A DNA stretch of 64,000 bases from Sclerodactyla briareus (Eukaryota > Echinodermata > Holothuroidea > Dendrochirotida > Sclerodactylidae): positions 103,012 through 167,011 of the forward strand of contig JAODTK010005613.1 in NCBI GenBank assembly GCA_026419785.1, in the 5' to 3' direction. A program made the translations under genes and the position numbers. Position 1 is the stretch's first letter. Each line of letters opens with the position of its first letter. Below are positions 1 through 12,563 of this stretch, piece by piece. The notes under the pieces were generated by a model. It was not told the DNA's origin and did no database searches. It saw nothing but the letters and a program-made list of their open reading frames with translations.

Positions 1-124
1 CGACTACACGAAAAGGAGGAGTATACCATAATTGCCCGAGAATAAAATTCCATATCTCCAATCTGAGCTTCTGTGGTCGGACTCCAGCACGAAGATCGTT
101 ATGTCTTCCTAGGTATCGTCGACA

Positions 125-310
125 TCAATCCGCGTCAGTATTCCCCCCACGCGGATCCCCGGGGCTGCATTGGGGCATGTGAGGGGTCATGTTGAAGAAG
201 GCCTGAAACGACCTTGGTGTCTTCCTCTTCGCCGGGCCCGGCCGATATTTGGCGATATCGCTGCGAGTGACAGCATAGTAGTATTCCTTGGAGCAGAGTG
301 GCTCGCTCAT
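125..310 (-). CDS. candidate first coding exon, unknown protein
   Basis: A 61-codon frame begins MSEPLCSKEYYYAV and continues through a basic, Pro-rich stretch (KYRPGPAKRKTPRSF) and a C-terminal MTPHMPQCSPG. The start ATG lies in a strong Kozak context (CTCACCATGAGC on the minus strand) and has in-frame stops just upstream, so it is the first usable start. About 40 bp further upstream, a pyrimidine-rich run ending in CCAG (exon base 351) looks like a splice acceptor, which would place the 5' UTR and start codon on one exon. Codons favour C/G at third positions, unlike the surrounding AT-rich DNA. The frame could stop at 125 or be cut earlier by a donor such as GTGGGG near 137. I do not recognise the family; the composition recalls short ciliary or testis proteins, but that is only an impression. 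An accidental frame is possible. Confidence 0.38.
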   Translation of the reverse strand: MSEPLCSKEYYYAVTRSDIAKYRPGPAKRKTPRSFQAFFNMTPHMPQCSPGDPRGGNTDAD

Positions 311-351
311 GGTGAGCTTGCCTGCTGGAGTCGCCGGAGTTTAAAGCTACC

Positions 352-1920
352 CTGGATATAGAGGGAAACAAGAACGCAACTCTGCTAGTGATTCCTTCCT
401 TTTTTTCCTAACACGTTCCCCTTACTCAGCTATATCAAACCTGCAAGATGTGTGGCCAACTCAACCTCACAACTTACACAAAACGATCACCTGCACTAAT
501 TTACTCAGAGCGCATGAGATGAGATACTTGTTGCTTTTGATGACGCAGGTCAAAAACCAGTCACTTAGGGCATTGAAATGAATACTGAAAATAAAAATCT
601 GTAAGTAGTATCTCTTGAAGAGTGAAGGTAAAGTCCCGAGTCATACCAGGAGGGCCAATGTTTTCCATTCAGTGGTGGGAAGTTCCCAGCGAACCGTACC
701 ACTAATCAGCATAACTGCAGGCAAGGCTAATTGATGAGGATCACGTTAGCGACATTCATCACTCATAATTGACTGGTGTGGTCAAAGCAGATCGAGTGAA
801 TGAAGTGACTTCTTTGAATCGACGACCAACCACATGTAACAAATGTGAAAAATATCTTTTTTAGGGGTACATGTGTGGGGGCAAGAGAAAGTGCATACAG
901 GCCTCTATATTATCAATTGCATCTCTCCACTACCCTGGACAAAGGCGAGTCCTTGTAGGTACAATCAGTGTCCCATGATGGTGTCTCCATGTTTGTCATT
1001 GTACCATATGTCCGTTAATCAATAAGTGTGTGAGGGTAGTTAATTGGCCATCAATCGTTTTTCAATTTGTACATCAGAGAAGTCTGTGGTCTTTCAAAGT
1101 GGACTGTGGGTGTCTCATTTTATCATTTTTTCAGGCACAATGACTGAGGGGTGGTCATTTTGTTGACCCAAGTGCAATGACTCGCCTTGTCTAGGGTACA
1201 AGGGGTGGGTCATCATTGACTAGGCATAACTGTTTCAGATCTTGAGCAATATCCATTTTACCAGTCCATAAAGTCTTATTGCTTGCTATTTTTAGGGTCA
1301 TACTTTTCACAAGGCTTTCAAATCACATATTCTCTCCTACATGGTGGGTTGAGGAATGTCGCTCTATATGCTATGACCACCCAATGCAGCACCTCCCATA
1401 ACAAGTTATATCTGGCATGCACGATAATAATACAATTATAGATAATAGAAAAGGCAAGATCTTGTAATTTTCTAGTATATTAGCCCATGTTGAGACATTT
1501 GAATTCATGTGGCCTCAGTTCATGGTTGATCAGTATGACTTCGGCCAATTGTTTAAATGTTATTATCTGGCAATCACTTTTCCCAAATAGTCACATCAGG
1601 TGACAGTAAACACCAGTAGAGAGGCACTGGGGAAGAAGAGAGATACTTTATAGACTTGAACCATGCCATTTCTGCCGGGGTAAAGGGTAATGCCCTCACT
1701 TTTTTTGACATGGGTTCAAGGTAATGCCCTCACTTTTTGCTCATAGCAAAAAATGCCACAAATGTTGTGCCCTTCCTTACTTTCAGAAGTTCCTTGACTC
1801 TTGCTTTCTTCGTTACTCCCAACTCTGCCTTCTACAACACAACAAGTTAATCCCCCATTAGGGCTTTGTATATGAATCACGGTAATGAATACCCAATGGT
1901 CAGTCTGCCGGTCAAGTCGT
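352..1920. other. no feature recognised
   Basis: AT-rich unique-looking DNA. I saw no conserved coding segment, RNA-like fold or clear repeat. Confidence 0.5.
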
Positions 1921-1923
1921 TCA

Positions 1924-1960
1924 CCCCCCCCCCCCCCCCCCCCCCCCCCACCCCCCCCCC
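1924..1960. repeat. poly-C tract
   Basis: A C homopolymer of about 37 bases is interrupted by one A. The minus-strand frame across it encodes only poly-Gly and is spurious. Confidence 0.95.
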
Positions 1961-2544
1961 TCAACTGAAGGTGCTCTTCGCATTCCCAGTAGGGAAGTGT
2001 AAACAATCAGATAATCAGTAGACTGATCGCACACAGAGAATAATTGGAGTACCCCCTCTCAATCCTCTGAGCATGCCAGTGCCAGGTACCATTTCCACAC
2101 TGAATGTCTGCCAGGCAGTCTAAAGTGTATATGTGTTGTTACTCTCACTTCTTGCAGTCTCAACACACACGCTTGAGAGATTAAATCCTTTTGAGGATTG
2201 GAATGTTGACCAGTCAAAAAATGAAGGAGTTATTATAGTTAACCCACAATGCAGACAGTGGTTGCAGAGGAGAATAGTGGGCTACATAGGTGTGCAAAAA
2301 TAATTCAGTACATTTTCTGGTGTGCATTTATGATGTAATAAATAGTTAAATGGAAATTTGAGCATCATATCCAGTGTTCAATTATCGCCCCCTAAAAGCA
2401 ACAAACTGGCATTCTCCCCTCGAGTAAATATAATAGACGCCTATGGAAGAAATTGCCAGTTTGTCTAACCCTCCAATCATATCCATATATAGTATAGAAG
2501 TTACGCAAGAAGAAACTTATCTGATACCTTGCAATTAGGAATTC

Positions 2545-3275
2545 GTCAATGAATGCGTGATGCACGACGCTTCAAAAGGGCTACATTTTAATTTTTAATA
2601 TGCTGCTATGAAACCCGGGGAGGGGGGGGGGGGTGTGCATGTAAGAAAGAGGCGTATCTGACTTGCAATTCCACGCCACCCATAGCAACGCTTGACCACT
2701 ACTGATCAGGAGGTACATACACACAAAATAGTGGTAACTGGGGCTTAGTCAATATTAAGACAATCAGAATAATAATAAAATGAATTGTAAAATTTGACTG
2801 TCTTCACGGGGAATTAATTGTATTGGGGAAGGGGAGAGGGGAGGGGGGAATGGAAGCAACCCAGATTTTATGATGATGGCAACACAACACTTTGGTGTCG
2901 CGAAATGTAACACTTAATGAGAGGAGGTATACGCAAGAAGAGGCGGTTCGAATCGCAATAGGAATTGTCAATAAATGCAGTGATGCAGGCTTCTACTAGG
3001 GATACCATATTTAAATTTTCATAAGATGCCTATGAAACCTGGGGGGGGGGGGTGCGTGCCCGACCAAAATTGCCACCCCCACCCGTAGCAACACCATCTG
3101 GGCAGGAGAGATACATATAGGCTGGTCACTGGGGACTAATAATAAAATGACAATTCAGAATTTGTACTGTCTGTCTAGGGGGAAAGATTTGGGTGCTAGT
3201 CCAATACTCAAAAATATAGGAATAACAATAAAATTTGACAATTCAAGAATTTGTACTGTCTTCACTGGGGGAAAT
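2545..3275. repeat. diverged two-copy duplication, about 410 bp apart, with G-run
   Basis: The block at about 2,549-2,830 recurs at about 2,966-3,190. Both copies share a segment of the type ATGAAACC followed by a G-run, then a CCACCC-GTAGCAAC segment, a GGTACATA/GATACATA segment, and an ACAATTCAGAATTTG / CTGTCTTCAC end. A third partial copy of that end lies at about 3,225-3,275. The copies differ by substitutions and many short indels. No coding content was seen. Confidence 0.7.
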
Positions 3276-3530
3276 ATGTGTTTGGTTGGCTATATCTTTG
3301 TTCTCACTCTGTACAATGAATCGTTGAAGAGATACAAGGATTGTCGTATGGTGACTGAATGACCTTTGAGGTGACCAAAAAACAATAGGGTTATTCTTAA
3401 TCTGTGTAACCAATCCACAACATTTAATTTGAACTTGAAGATACTGCTCATAGATATATGATGAGGAGCAGATGTCAAATGCCAAAATTATCCCATTCCA
3501 GTGTTTAGCGTCTTGAACATTCCAATTCAT

Positions 3531-4060
3531 GGAGATGAGCTGTGATCAAGAGGTATCGTAGTATGGTAGTGTCCTTGACTTTTTCGTTTGTCTCAAACAA
3601 GACGCTTCCGGCCAGCACAAAAAAGCATGACAATAACCAGGTTAAAAGGTCAAAGAGGTAAAAAGGTCAATAGGTCAAATGAGGTCAAAGTTGGTCACCA
3701 GATGTATGTCACCCAGACGAACGAAACTCTCCATTAGTGACAGTCTCCAAAATGTTTCGTTGCCGAGAATATGACGATTTTAGCTGTCGGACTTCCCACA
3801 TTCATTGAGATAGCTTGTGATAAGAGAATCGTAGTAGGGTAGTGTCATTGATGTGTTGTTTGTATTAACAAGACGCTTCCCGCCAATACAAAAAAAAGCA
3901 GGCAAAAATCCACTAGGGCAGAGGTCAAGTGAGGTCAGAAGGTCAAAAGGTCAAAGGAGTCAAAAGTCGGTCACCAGATGTATTTCAACCAGACGAACAA
4001 AACTTTCCATTACGGCATCACTCTTAAAATGTTCGTTGCCCAAGATATATAAGATTGCAT
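3531..4060. repeat. two-copy tandem repeat (about 270 bp) with clustered AGGTCA hexamers
   Basis: Copy 1 starts at about 3,532 and copy 2 at about 3,806. Both contain ACAAGACGCTTCC, then an AGGTCA cluster, then GGTCACCAGATGTAT and CAGACGAAC. AGGTCA occurs at 3,647, 3,664, 3,672 and 3,682 in copy 1, and at 3,922, 3,932, 3,940 and 3,948 in copy 2. The spacings give direct repeats of 2 and 4 bases in both copies. Confidence 0.8.
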
Positions 4061-4074
4061 ATGATGGACCCTTA

Positions 4075-4325
4075 AATGACTTGACCTCACACCAAAAACA
4101 ATAGGGGTCATCCCAGGCCATGGGTTACACCTACCTACCAAAATATGAATTTCATACCTGCTTGCGATTCATTGTATGTGCGGACAACACTTTTCAAAGT
4201 TTGACATCTCATGACCTGAACGAACATCGATTGGTACAAAAACATGGGGTCATCCCTTCCATGGGTGCGACACTACCTACCTGATATGAAAGCTAAACAT
4301 GCTTGCGTTTGTTAGAGATATCGCG
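4075..4325. repeat. dispersed repeat with AAAACAATAGGG core, two head-to-tail units
   Basis: Units carry TTTGACCTC-like, CAAAAACAATAGGGGTCAT and CCATGGGT...CTACCTACC segments. A single relative starts at 3,365. The family recurs at about 14,930-15,335 in the same orientation and at 47.7-49.2 kb in the opposite orientation. Confidence 0.7.
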
Positions 4326-4339
4326 TGGAAACGAAGTGT

Positions 4340-4371
4340 CCACACACACACACACACATACACGCACACGC
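4340..4371. repeat. CA dinucleotide microsatellite
   Basis: An imperfect (CA)n run with interruptions by T and G. Confidence 0.95.
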
Positions 4372-5244
4372 GTGGAATGCATAGATTCCGTTGGGCCTCC
4401 GCAAGGAATCAAAAACATGGTTAGTAGCAAAATTTATATCTAGATATGCACCTGCTGCTCTGTAAAAAAGTGCAAGTGGAACGTTTGGTAGCTGCGGACG
4501 GCAAGATGCCAGTGGCGGAATACAATGAATGTTTTCGACATTCCACATTTATTGTTTGTCACAGTAAGACCTTCACGCATCTGTCATAAAAACCATGGAA
4601 GGACTTGGAACATTGTTACACATTGGCCTAATATTTGCTATCATGCCCAGCACAAATTACGCAGCACAACTCATCCTAAGCCTGTATTTAGCTAAAAATG
4701 GCACCCAACAAAACTTTGTGTACCAGACTACTCATGCCTAGGCAATGTGGCAGGTGAACAGTGGAAAACACATTCCCACAGAAATGAATATTGGCAATGT
4801 GTCCTCATAGTTATAGTCGGACCACTCCAGAGGCAATATAAAAGGCACAAATTACCATTAAACAGAATTCAGGTGAGGGCCACAGGGCGAGGGATTGGCT
4901 AAAGAAAACTATGTTGCCCCCAATGCCCTATTTCATAGCAAAGAAACTATAGCGTGATGGGATGACAGACAAAGCACCTCAATTCTGGAATAAAACCCAC
5001 CATTGTAGACACACATTTCTAGGTCACCAATGGCGGGAAATTGGACCGAGATGGATAACCGATTAATGACTTCTGAAAGACTAGTTCTGTTGTTGTGCTA
5101 CTCGAGATAAGGAGTAATGTAAACAAACCTGCAGAGACAGGGACTACTGTAAACAATCCTCTCTCTTAGCTGGAGCTCAACTATGACACAAAGGGCTGTG
5201 GTGGAAACTGTGTTGGTAATTAATGGGATTTAGTTAAATTTAAT

Positions 5245-5605
5245 CACGATATGCAAACCAACAATGTAACTCAGCCTGATAGCCAGTGGCATGCTCATCT
5301 ACCCACCGAGTTTCAACCTGCTTGGCAAGTACGGTTCCGAAGTTACGAAATGAAGACTTATAGGGTAAGTATTTGGATTAATTAAAATGTCATCCACACT
5401 ATGCAAACAAAAATGTAACTAAGGGCGATAGTCTAGTGGCAGGCTTATCCAACCACCACGTTTCAACCTGATCGCAGGTACGGTTCAGAAGTTATGACCA
5501 CGAATGAACGTGACAAAAGAACGAACTGAACGAACGAACGAACTAACCGCGACGGACGAACGAACGAACTAACCGCGACGGACGAACGAACGGACGGAGA
5601 ACCTC
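5245..5605. repeat. tandem ~135-bp units ending in a GAAC-rich microsatellite
   Basis: Two units (about 5,247-5,345 and 5,392-5,490) share ATGCAAAC, AATGTAACT, a GTGGCA...CTCATC-like stretch, GAGTTTCAACCTG and GGTACGGTT..GAAGTTA. The second runs into GAACGAAC/ACGGACG repeats to about 5,600. The same unit plus (GAAC)n tail recurs at 62.29-62.40 kb, so the microsatellite travels with the unit. Confidence 0.75.
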
Positions 5606-5609
5606 CAAA

Positions 5610-6550
5610 TTTGGGGGTGTGGTTTTGATATGCCTTCTTAATTTTCACCTATGCTAGTTTGAAACAAATTTGTTACATGATCATTGATCGTTAAGGCATT
5701 GCAGTAGCTGCCGCACTTCATTCAATACAAAATATTGGGAGAGGGACATTCTTAGTATGACCCCCACCAAAAATGTTTGGGAGGGACATGTCTCCGCGCT
5801 CCTTCTAAGGATCGCCACCCATGTGGGGGCCAGCGTACATTTCAAACATTTCACCCATGGTCTGCCAAAAGTGTGATTGCTTATCTCTATGTATACTACC
5901 GTATCAGACTACTTAAGATATGATATGATAGAGTGTTGGTTTCGACATTGTCAGTTTGATGCTGAAATGTTGATCTCGACATATAGAGACACGCAGTCCC
6001 TCGATGCCAGAATATAACTGCCCGCGAATCGTACAGGTATCTGAGGAACTAAGTTAACACGGGTCCGTTGGCCTTGATAGCCTAGTTGGAGCGTACGTCC
6101 AGGATACGACAGGTCAATTTTGACTATTGAAAGTTCGAATCGAGTTGACGTCATATATTAGTTTTTATTCGGACTGGTGACGGAGCAGTACCTCATTGAA
6201 GGAATTGAGGGAAGAAGGTATTTGTATTCTTTCCTTTACCGAAGGTCAGGAAAGCTTTTTGCTCGTTTGTTCTCAGTGGACAAAGAAAATAAGGGTCAAA
6301 TCCTACTGAGTATCCTCTCAGGATATGATAGCTACATTGCCCAGGTCATACAACGAACCATTTAATTTCAGACTTGTTCGCCAAATGGCTGAACCGATCC
6401 AAGGTCAGGCTAGTGGGCAAACCTGAATTCTGCCCACTATCGGCTATGTGAAAGATTGGTATTAACACGATAGGGGGCATGCGACGTTATGAAATCTTAC
6501 AGGTTTATACTCACTCGTATCCACATATATATAAGAAACACACAAAATTA
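5610..6550. other. no feature recognised
   Basis: Mostly unique sequence. Open frames on both strands around 5,951-6,365 (67 and 62 codons) have no recognisable motif and no supporting splice or start context. Confidence 0.4.
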
Positions 6551-6556
6551 TAACAG

Positions 6557-6675
6557 CTTTACTATACTATGAGTCCCAGCCCATCAAACAACCGACTCAC
6601 ATTGCGATGAAAGATCAGGTTCCTCCTTGGCCTTTCAACTTGTTTTCCAATGACAAGAAGGACCGCTCATCAGAG
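6557..6675 (+). CDS. candidate internal exon, unknown protein
   Basis: A 119-bp segment open in one frame lies between an acceptor (TATAACAG, AG at 6,555-6,556) and a near-perfect donor (GAG|GTAAGG, GT at 6,676). The predicted peptide includes YYESQPIKQPTHIAMK and VPPWPFNLFSNDKKDRSSE, with a mixed, coding-like composition. It could also be a first exon starting at the internal ATG at about 6,606. No partner exon was found nearby on this strand and I do not recognise the family. The evidence is the splice-site pair and the composition only. Confidence 0.33.
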
Positions 6676-6679
6676 GTAA

Positions 6680-7600
6680 GGTACAATGACACATTCAAGT
6701 TACTTTGTTAGACCAAAACAACATGAGTTTGACGTTTGTAGTTTTCTCTGTTAGAAACAGAGAGGAATTTGTGGGAGAGGAATTTTATGGGACATACAAC
6801 ACCAATAACACGTCCATGTGATTTATGCTCCATATGTTCCTGGTTCAATCGGCCTTTCATGCCAATGTTTTATTATGGAACAAGATCAGGCATTATTCAC
6901 ATTCCTTTGCTAGATGCAGACTCTTCCTGATTGAACAGTGAGTAGAGAGTAGACCGTAGTTTGAACTGGCAGGCTGAGTTGCATGGACACAATCAAAATG
7001 GGTTTGCTTTTCACCTTCGTTCAGTCGTTCTGTTTTGTTAGGTTAACAGTCCTAGGCTGTAGACCTGTCCCCCCCCCCCTCCCCCTCCCCCCCCCCCGGC
7101 CTATTTGTTACTCTAACCTTCGCTATATTGTTGACCGGTCCTTAATGAACAATTTTCTACTAGTCGAATGAACCTAATGAAGGGCCAATTTTCAATGTTG
7201 CTCTGAAAATCAGATACTGTCCAATCCTATGTACCATACTGCAATAGATGACAAGTGGTCTTTTCCGTCGTAATAGTTATACGCGTCGAGTATTTCCGAG
7301 AAAAATATTTGCCTAACGACGTAACAAGCCTCCGTGTTTTTATACTACGTATGATGCCTTCCGATAACATTCAGCATATACTGCAACCTGCACGCTTATC
7401 TGAGTACCAAGTGTTCCCATTTTTATGCAAGGATTAGGTCACCTTTCGAAATATGTTCGTGTCCAACATCACGTATGCCAGATCGCTTCATTTGACATAC
7501 AGTGATATACCACCAAGGCCCCCGGTGGTCACGCATGAGAACATGGTTTTAGAGAGAACCTAACTACATCCACCCCTGCATCGCTTCGACCCTTACTGAA
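6680..7600. other. no gene recognised; C-rich tract at about 7,069-7,099
   Basis: AT-rich unique DNA with an interrupted C-run. The frames at 6,983 and 7,255 are low in information and unsupported. Confidence 0.45.
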
Positions 7601-8672
7601 ATGCCATATATGGCATTAAATCTGGATATATCTGGTTAAATAAAGAATTGATATGGCCATATATAGCCTTATATAACTGATATAGAGCCTACCCAGATAT
7701 AGGTATACAATTTTATATGGCCATATAAAGCCCTATATAACTTGATATACAGGCTGCCAGATATAGGTATACAGTTCTATATGGCCATATAAAGCCCTAT
7801 ATAACTTGATATAGAGGCTGCTCTTCAGATATAGGTATACAGTTTTATATGGCCATATAAAGCCCTTCTTAACTTGATACGGAGCCTACCCAGATATAGG
7901 TATACAATTTTATATGGCCATATAAAGCCCTATATAACTTGATATAGAGGCTGCCAGATATAGGTATAAAGTTCTATATGGCCATATAAAGCCTTTTATA
8001 AGTTGATATAGAGGCTGCCAGATATAGGTATACAGTTTTATATGGCCATATAAAGCCCTATTCAACTTGATATGGAGCCTACCCAAAGAACAATTCTATA
8101 TGGCCATTAAAGCCCTATATAACTTGATATAGAGGCTGCCAGATATAGGTATACATTTTATATGGCCATATAAAGATAAGTTGATATAGAGGCTGCCAGA
8201 TATAGGTATACAGTTTTATATGGCCATATAAAGCCCTATATAACTTGATATAGAGCCTGCCAGATATAGGTATACAATTTTATATGGCCATATAAAGATA
8301 AGTTGATATAGAGGCTGCCAGATATAGGTATACATTTTATATGGCCATATAAAGATAAGTTGATATAGAGGCTGCCAGATATAGGTATAAAGTTCTATAT
8401 GGCCATATAAAGCCCTATATAACTTGATATAGAGCCTGCCAGATATAGGTATACATTTTATATGGCCATATAAAGCCCTATATAACTTGATATAGAGGCT
8501 GCCAGATATAGGTATACAGTTTTATATGGCCATATAAAGCCCTATATAACTTGATATAGAGCCTGCCAGATATAGGTATACAATTTTATATGGCCATATA
8601 AAGATAAGTTGATATAGAGGCTGCCAGATATAGGTATACAGTTTTATATGGCCATATAAAGCCAAATATAAC
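7601..8672. repeat. satellite A: tandem ~57-64-bp AT-rich units
   Basis: About sixteen to seventeen head-to-tail units follow the pattern GATATAGGTATACAG / TTTTATATGGCCATATAAAG / CCCTATATAACTTGATATAG / AGGCTGCCA. A short variant replaces the CCCTATATAAC part with ATAAG, giving about 57 bp instead of 64 bp. Long and short units are interleaved. Every unit holds the 14-bp palindrome TATATGGCCATATA or a close variant. The left edge carries the 16-bp palindrome ATGCCATATATGGCAT at 7,601-7,616. It shares core motifs with satellite B. Confidence 0.95.
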
Positions 8673-9370
8673 TTGCATATGTAGTTGCAACCTTTGGGTT
8701 GGTTGCCAGATTCTTTTTTCAGTCTCCCGGCTCTGAAGTTCTGGACTTCCTAGGAATAGGCATATTCAGAAATTTGAAATTAGTGTAATGAAAACTCTGA
8801 TGAACATTCACAAAATGGTCATGGGATGATCTAAGTAATAGTGCACATTTATTAATATCATTTCTAGTGTTAATTAATACCTAGGTAATTTGACCGGAAA
8901 ATGGGAACTGGCAATCATGATTTTCAAATTCAAAACTGCAGATACAAACAGTCAACAGCTACAGTGTCGGTGTTGGTCTATTTTTTCGTTTCGCACTGTC
9001 AACAGTATTTCGTGGTGAGTTACTATAATTGGCTATGTTAACAGAGCTGTCATTTTTGTTATTACAACAAAAAGTTTGTGACTTGTCTGAGTATCAGGCC
9101 ACTAGTCTAAGCCTGGGGACCTAGGCTATCTGTTTCTCCCTGTCAGCCCTGACATTGACTTGTGACTGTAACTTAGGCTAAGGCTACTGCACTTGTGCAG
9201 GACAGGCATATAGGCTTACCATATAGGGCGAATTTGACCTATGTAGGTATATCAACATAATTAGGACACCAAAGATTCCAACTTTGTAAGGAGTTGTACT
9301 TGTTTGCAGCATGCAGTCCACCGAGTGCAGTTGCCGTGGGTTTGTTGGAGGAATGATGTTCCAGACTGTA
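8673..9370. other. no feature recognised
   Basis: Unique AT-rich spacer between satellite A and the SINE. Confidence 0.5.
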
Positions 9371-9374
9371 GTTG

Positions 9375-9762
9375 AGAGTGGGGCCCCCCAATTGGTTGAG
9401 GCGGTCGAGCTCGTGACTAGTTGTTGTGGGTTCGAGTCCGCGTTTACCCTTGAGCAAGGTGTTATACTCGATATTGCTTCACTCCACCATGTGTAAGTGG
9501 GTACCCTGTTAGGTAATTCATATAGCGGTGCGCTGTATGTGGCTGACATATGGAAGTCCCACCAGGGGACACGATGATGTGGCATTACTGTTCAGTGTGC
9601 CAGGTGCACCGACCAGCAAGGGTCGTGCACTTTAAGAGTGTGGGTGTGGGTGAAAACAGTTACCAATGAGCAGGGGTGTACGATTGTGTGAAGCGCTTAG
9701 ATTGTGGTGAATTGTGGTTGCCACATGTAAGGCGCCATAAAAAAATCATTATCATTAGTTAC
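9375..9762 (+). mobile_element. tRNA-derived SINE
   Basis: The head has a degenerate pol III A box (TTGGTTGAGGCG, about 9,392) and, about 37 bp on, a perfect B box (GGTTCGAGTCC, about 9,429-9,439). The tRNA-unrelated body follows. The 3' end has GTGTGAAGCGCTTAGA, then CACATGTAAGGCGCCATAAA, then an ATTATCATTA tail, which is the usual tail form of invertebrate tRNA SINEs mobilised by LINEs. The 133-codon minus-strand frame across it is accidental. Confidence 0.85.
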
Positions 9763-10550
9763 TGTCACCCACTGGTTTTCATCACGAACATCAAGATTTT
9801 GCAAGCAATGATGAGAGGATCTGTTCCGGGGGGGGGCTGAGAGACTAAAATGAACAGAATATAACCAGAGAATGAGCGGGAAATGGAATAGTTGAAAAAT
9901 GGGAATTTAATACTCGACATCGACATGGTTGTTGCGCGCTTCGCTTTTTCTTCATCGTTTCACAACAACTGCGCGCAAAGACCCAGGACCATGGTTCGGG
10001 GTATGGGATGGTCCCATATACCTTATAAAATATTACTTCTTTCCACCAAATGTCATATTCTACAGTTCTATCCTCCATATTTATTTAGTTAGTAAAAGCA
10101 CTGTTATTCCGTCAATCTGGATTTTTATAATGTGCTAAGTCATTGATTGGATAGTGATAATACTTCGTGAAACAATTCTTGACACATCTATAGTTTGTGT
10201 ATATCAAGATTTGCCTTCGACTTTGTATCAGGGGATTCTGCGATTCCCACCGCGAGATGTCACAAGCAGAATTTTTGATGATTGACCCGACCCCTTATCG
10301 GGACACTCAATCGGTTGAAAAGTTCACTCGTCACCATCGGCGTTTGAAACCCTAACTACTCATCATTAATATTATACCATGCCATTTCCCATGTATCTCA
10401 TATGGAATATCCCTTCCTTCCCTTCACATTATGCATCATCTTTCACAACAAATAGCCTGCTTACTTATTTCAATCTCATTTTTTAGATTTGAATATATCT
10501 TCTATATTTTAGTCAGCATAGGAAATTAATAAGGCATCCCAGGTCTGGAT
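9763..10550. other. no gene recognised
   Basis: Unique sequence between the SINE and satellite B. Frames at 9,845-10,138 lie on both strands without support. A short frame beginning MSQAEFLMIDPTPY near 10,258 has no splice or start evidence. Confidence 0.4.
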
Positions 10551-12296
10551 TGTGCTACGATTATGAGTGGATATGGGCCATGGGCCAGATAAAGCCCAAA
10601 TTTATGCTTTTATTGTTAAAATTATGAATATGAACCATATTACTGGGCTGCCTGATAGATCAGATAAAAACTTGCATATCTGGGCTATATAAAATCATTT
10701 CTGGCCAATATTGGGGAAATTTTTATCTGCTTGTTCTTGATGTACTTAATATGGGCCATATGAAAATCATTTCCCATTCATGGGCCCTATGAATTGCCTA
10801 TGATGTTCTTTGATGTACTTAATATGGGACATATGAAGTTTCATGTGGGCCAAATAAAAGGAGTTTGCCAAATATCAATGTACTTTCATTTAAGGGTATA
10901 TTTGCCCAAATCTTAATAGGACCATATATGGTGGAATATGGCAGATATGGCTTGGCATATCTTGGACATATCTGGATTTTATATTGGGACCAGATCGGCC
11001 CATATAAATGTTACCTGTTGTGGTAACGATTGTACTTGATTGGGCCTATAAGTTTTTATATGGGCCAGATAAAACGGGGTTGCAGATATAACTTTGATAC
11101 TTCTATCGAGTTATATTTGCCCAAATCTGAAATATAACCCATATATGGCTGTATATGTTGCCATTTTCGATATGGGCTGCCACAATCTCATATCTGGGTA
11201 TATCGGATTTTATATCGGACCAGATATGGCATATCAATGTAGACTGCTTTGTGTCATGATGCACTATATATGGGCTATATAAAGTTTAATTGGGCCAGAT
11301 AAAGGGGTTGCCAGATAAACCTGAGACTTTTATCAAGTTATATATGCCCAAATAGGAATAATTCACATATATGGCTGTATATGGCCAGATATGGCTTGCT
11401 GAAATATCTGGTTTATATTGGATTTTAATATCTGGGACATATCTGGCCCATTACTCAATTGATCCCCTGCTTGTGTCACGATTTTGTGTTAATTGTATGG
11501 CCAATAAGTTTTAAATGGGCAGATACTGGGTTTGCCAGATTCAACTTGATAACTTTATCACGGATATCGGCCCAAATATGAATATAACATTATGGCTGTA
11601 TATGGCTGTATAGGGCTCACCCTATCCCATAAACTGGCTCTTCGATTTCATATCTGGACCAAATCTGGCCCATATCAATTTGACCGGCTTGTGTCATGAT
11701 GTACTTTATATGGGCCTATAAAGTTTTAGATGTGCCAGATAGGAGGGTTGCCAGATATAACTGATACTTTGATCAAGTTATATCTGCCCAAATCTGAATA
11801 GACCCTAGAATGGTGATATGGCCAGATATGTGCTCGCCATATTAGTAATCGGGGCTATAATCGGGATTTGATATCTGGACCTGCTTGTGTCATGATTGTA
11901 CTATTATGGGACATATAAAGTTTTAAATGGGCCAGATAAAGGGGTTTGCCAGATATAACCTGAGACTTTTATCAAGTTAGATCCTGCCCAAATCTGATCT
12001 ACCCATATATGGGTATAGCCAGATATGGCTTGCCATCATATCTGGGTGGTATATCTGGATTTCATTCTCTGGACATATCTGGCCCTATCAATTTACCTGC
12101 TTGTTAAATCTGAATATACCCCTAGAGGTTGTATATGGCCGATGATGGCTCGCCATATATCATATCGGGGCTATATCTGGATTTGATATCTGACCTGATT
12201 GTGTCATGATTTATATATAGGCATATAAAGTTTTATATGGGCCAGTAAAGGGTTGCAAGATATAACCTGATACTTTTCAAGTTATTATCTGCCCAA

Positions 12297-12563
12297 ATCT
12301 GAATATACCCATATATGGCTTGTTGTATAGGTGTATATGGCTCACCCATACCCATAACTTGGGCTATATCTGGATTTTAAATCTGGACCATATCTGGCCC
12401 ATATCCATTGACCACCCTGCTCGGGTCATGATGTTACTTTATATGGCCATATAAAGTTTTAGATGTGCCAGATAGGAGGCTTTTGCCATATATAACCTGA
12501 TACTGTTATCACGTTATATATCTGCCAAATCTGAAGTCAACCCATAGATGGTTGTATATGGCC
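12297..12563. repeat. recently duplicated block in satellite B, copy 1
   Basis: This block is almost identical to 13,210-13,478. By eye I see one inserted C plus differences only at the edges, while other units in the array diverge strongly. The offset is about 913 bp, close to four units. Confidence 0.85.

Noticed and set aside
7601-8672. CRISPR-like array
   Set aside because: Repeats are contiguous without unique spacers and vary in length; this is a eukaryotic satellite.
9184-9585. 133-codon minus-strand frame
   Set aside because: It covers the tRNA-derived SINE in antisense.
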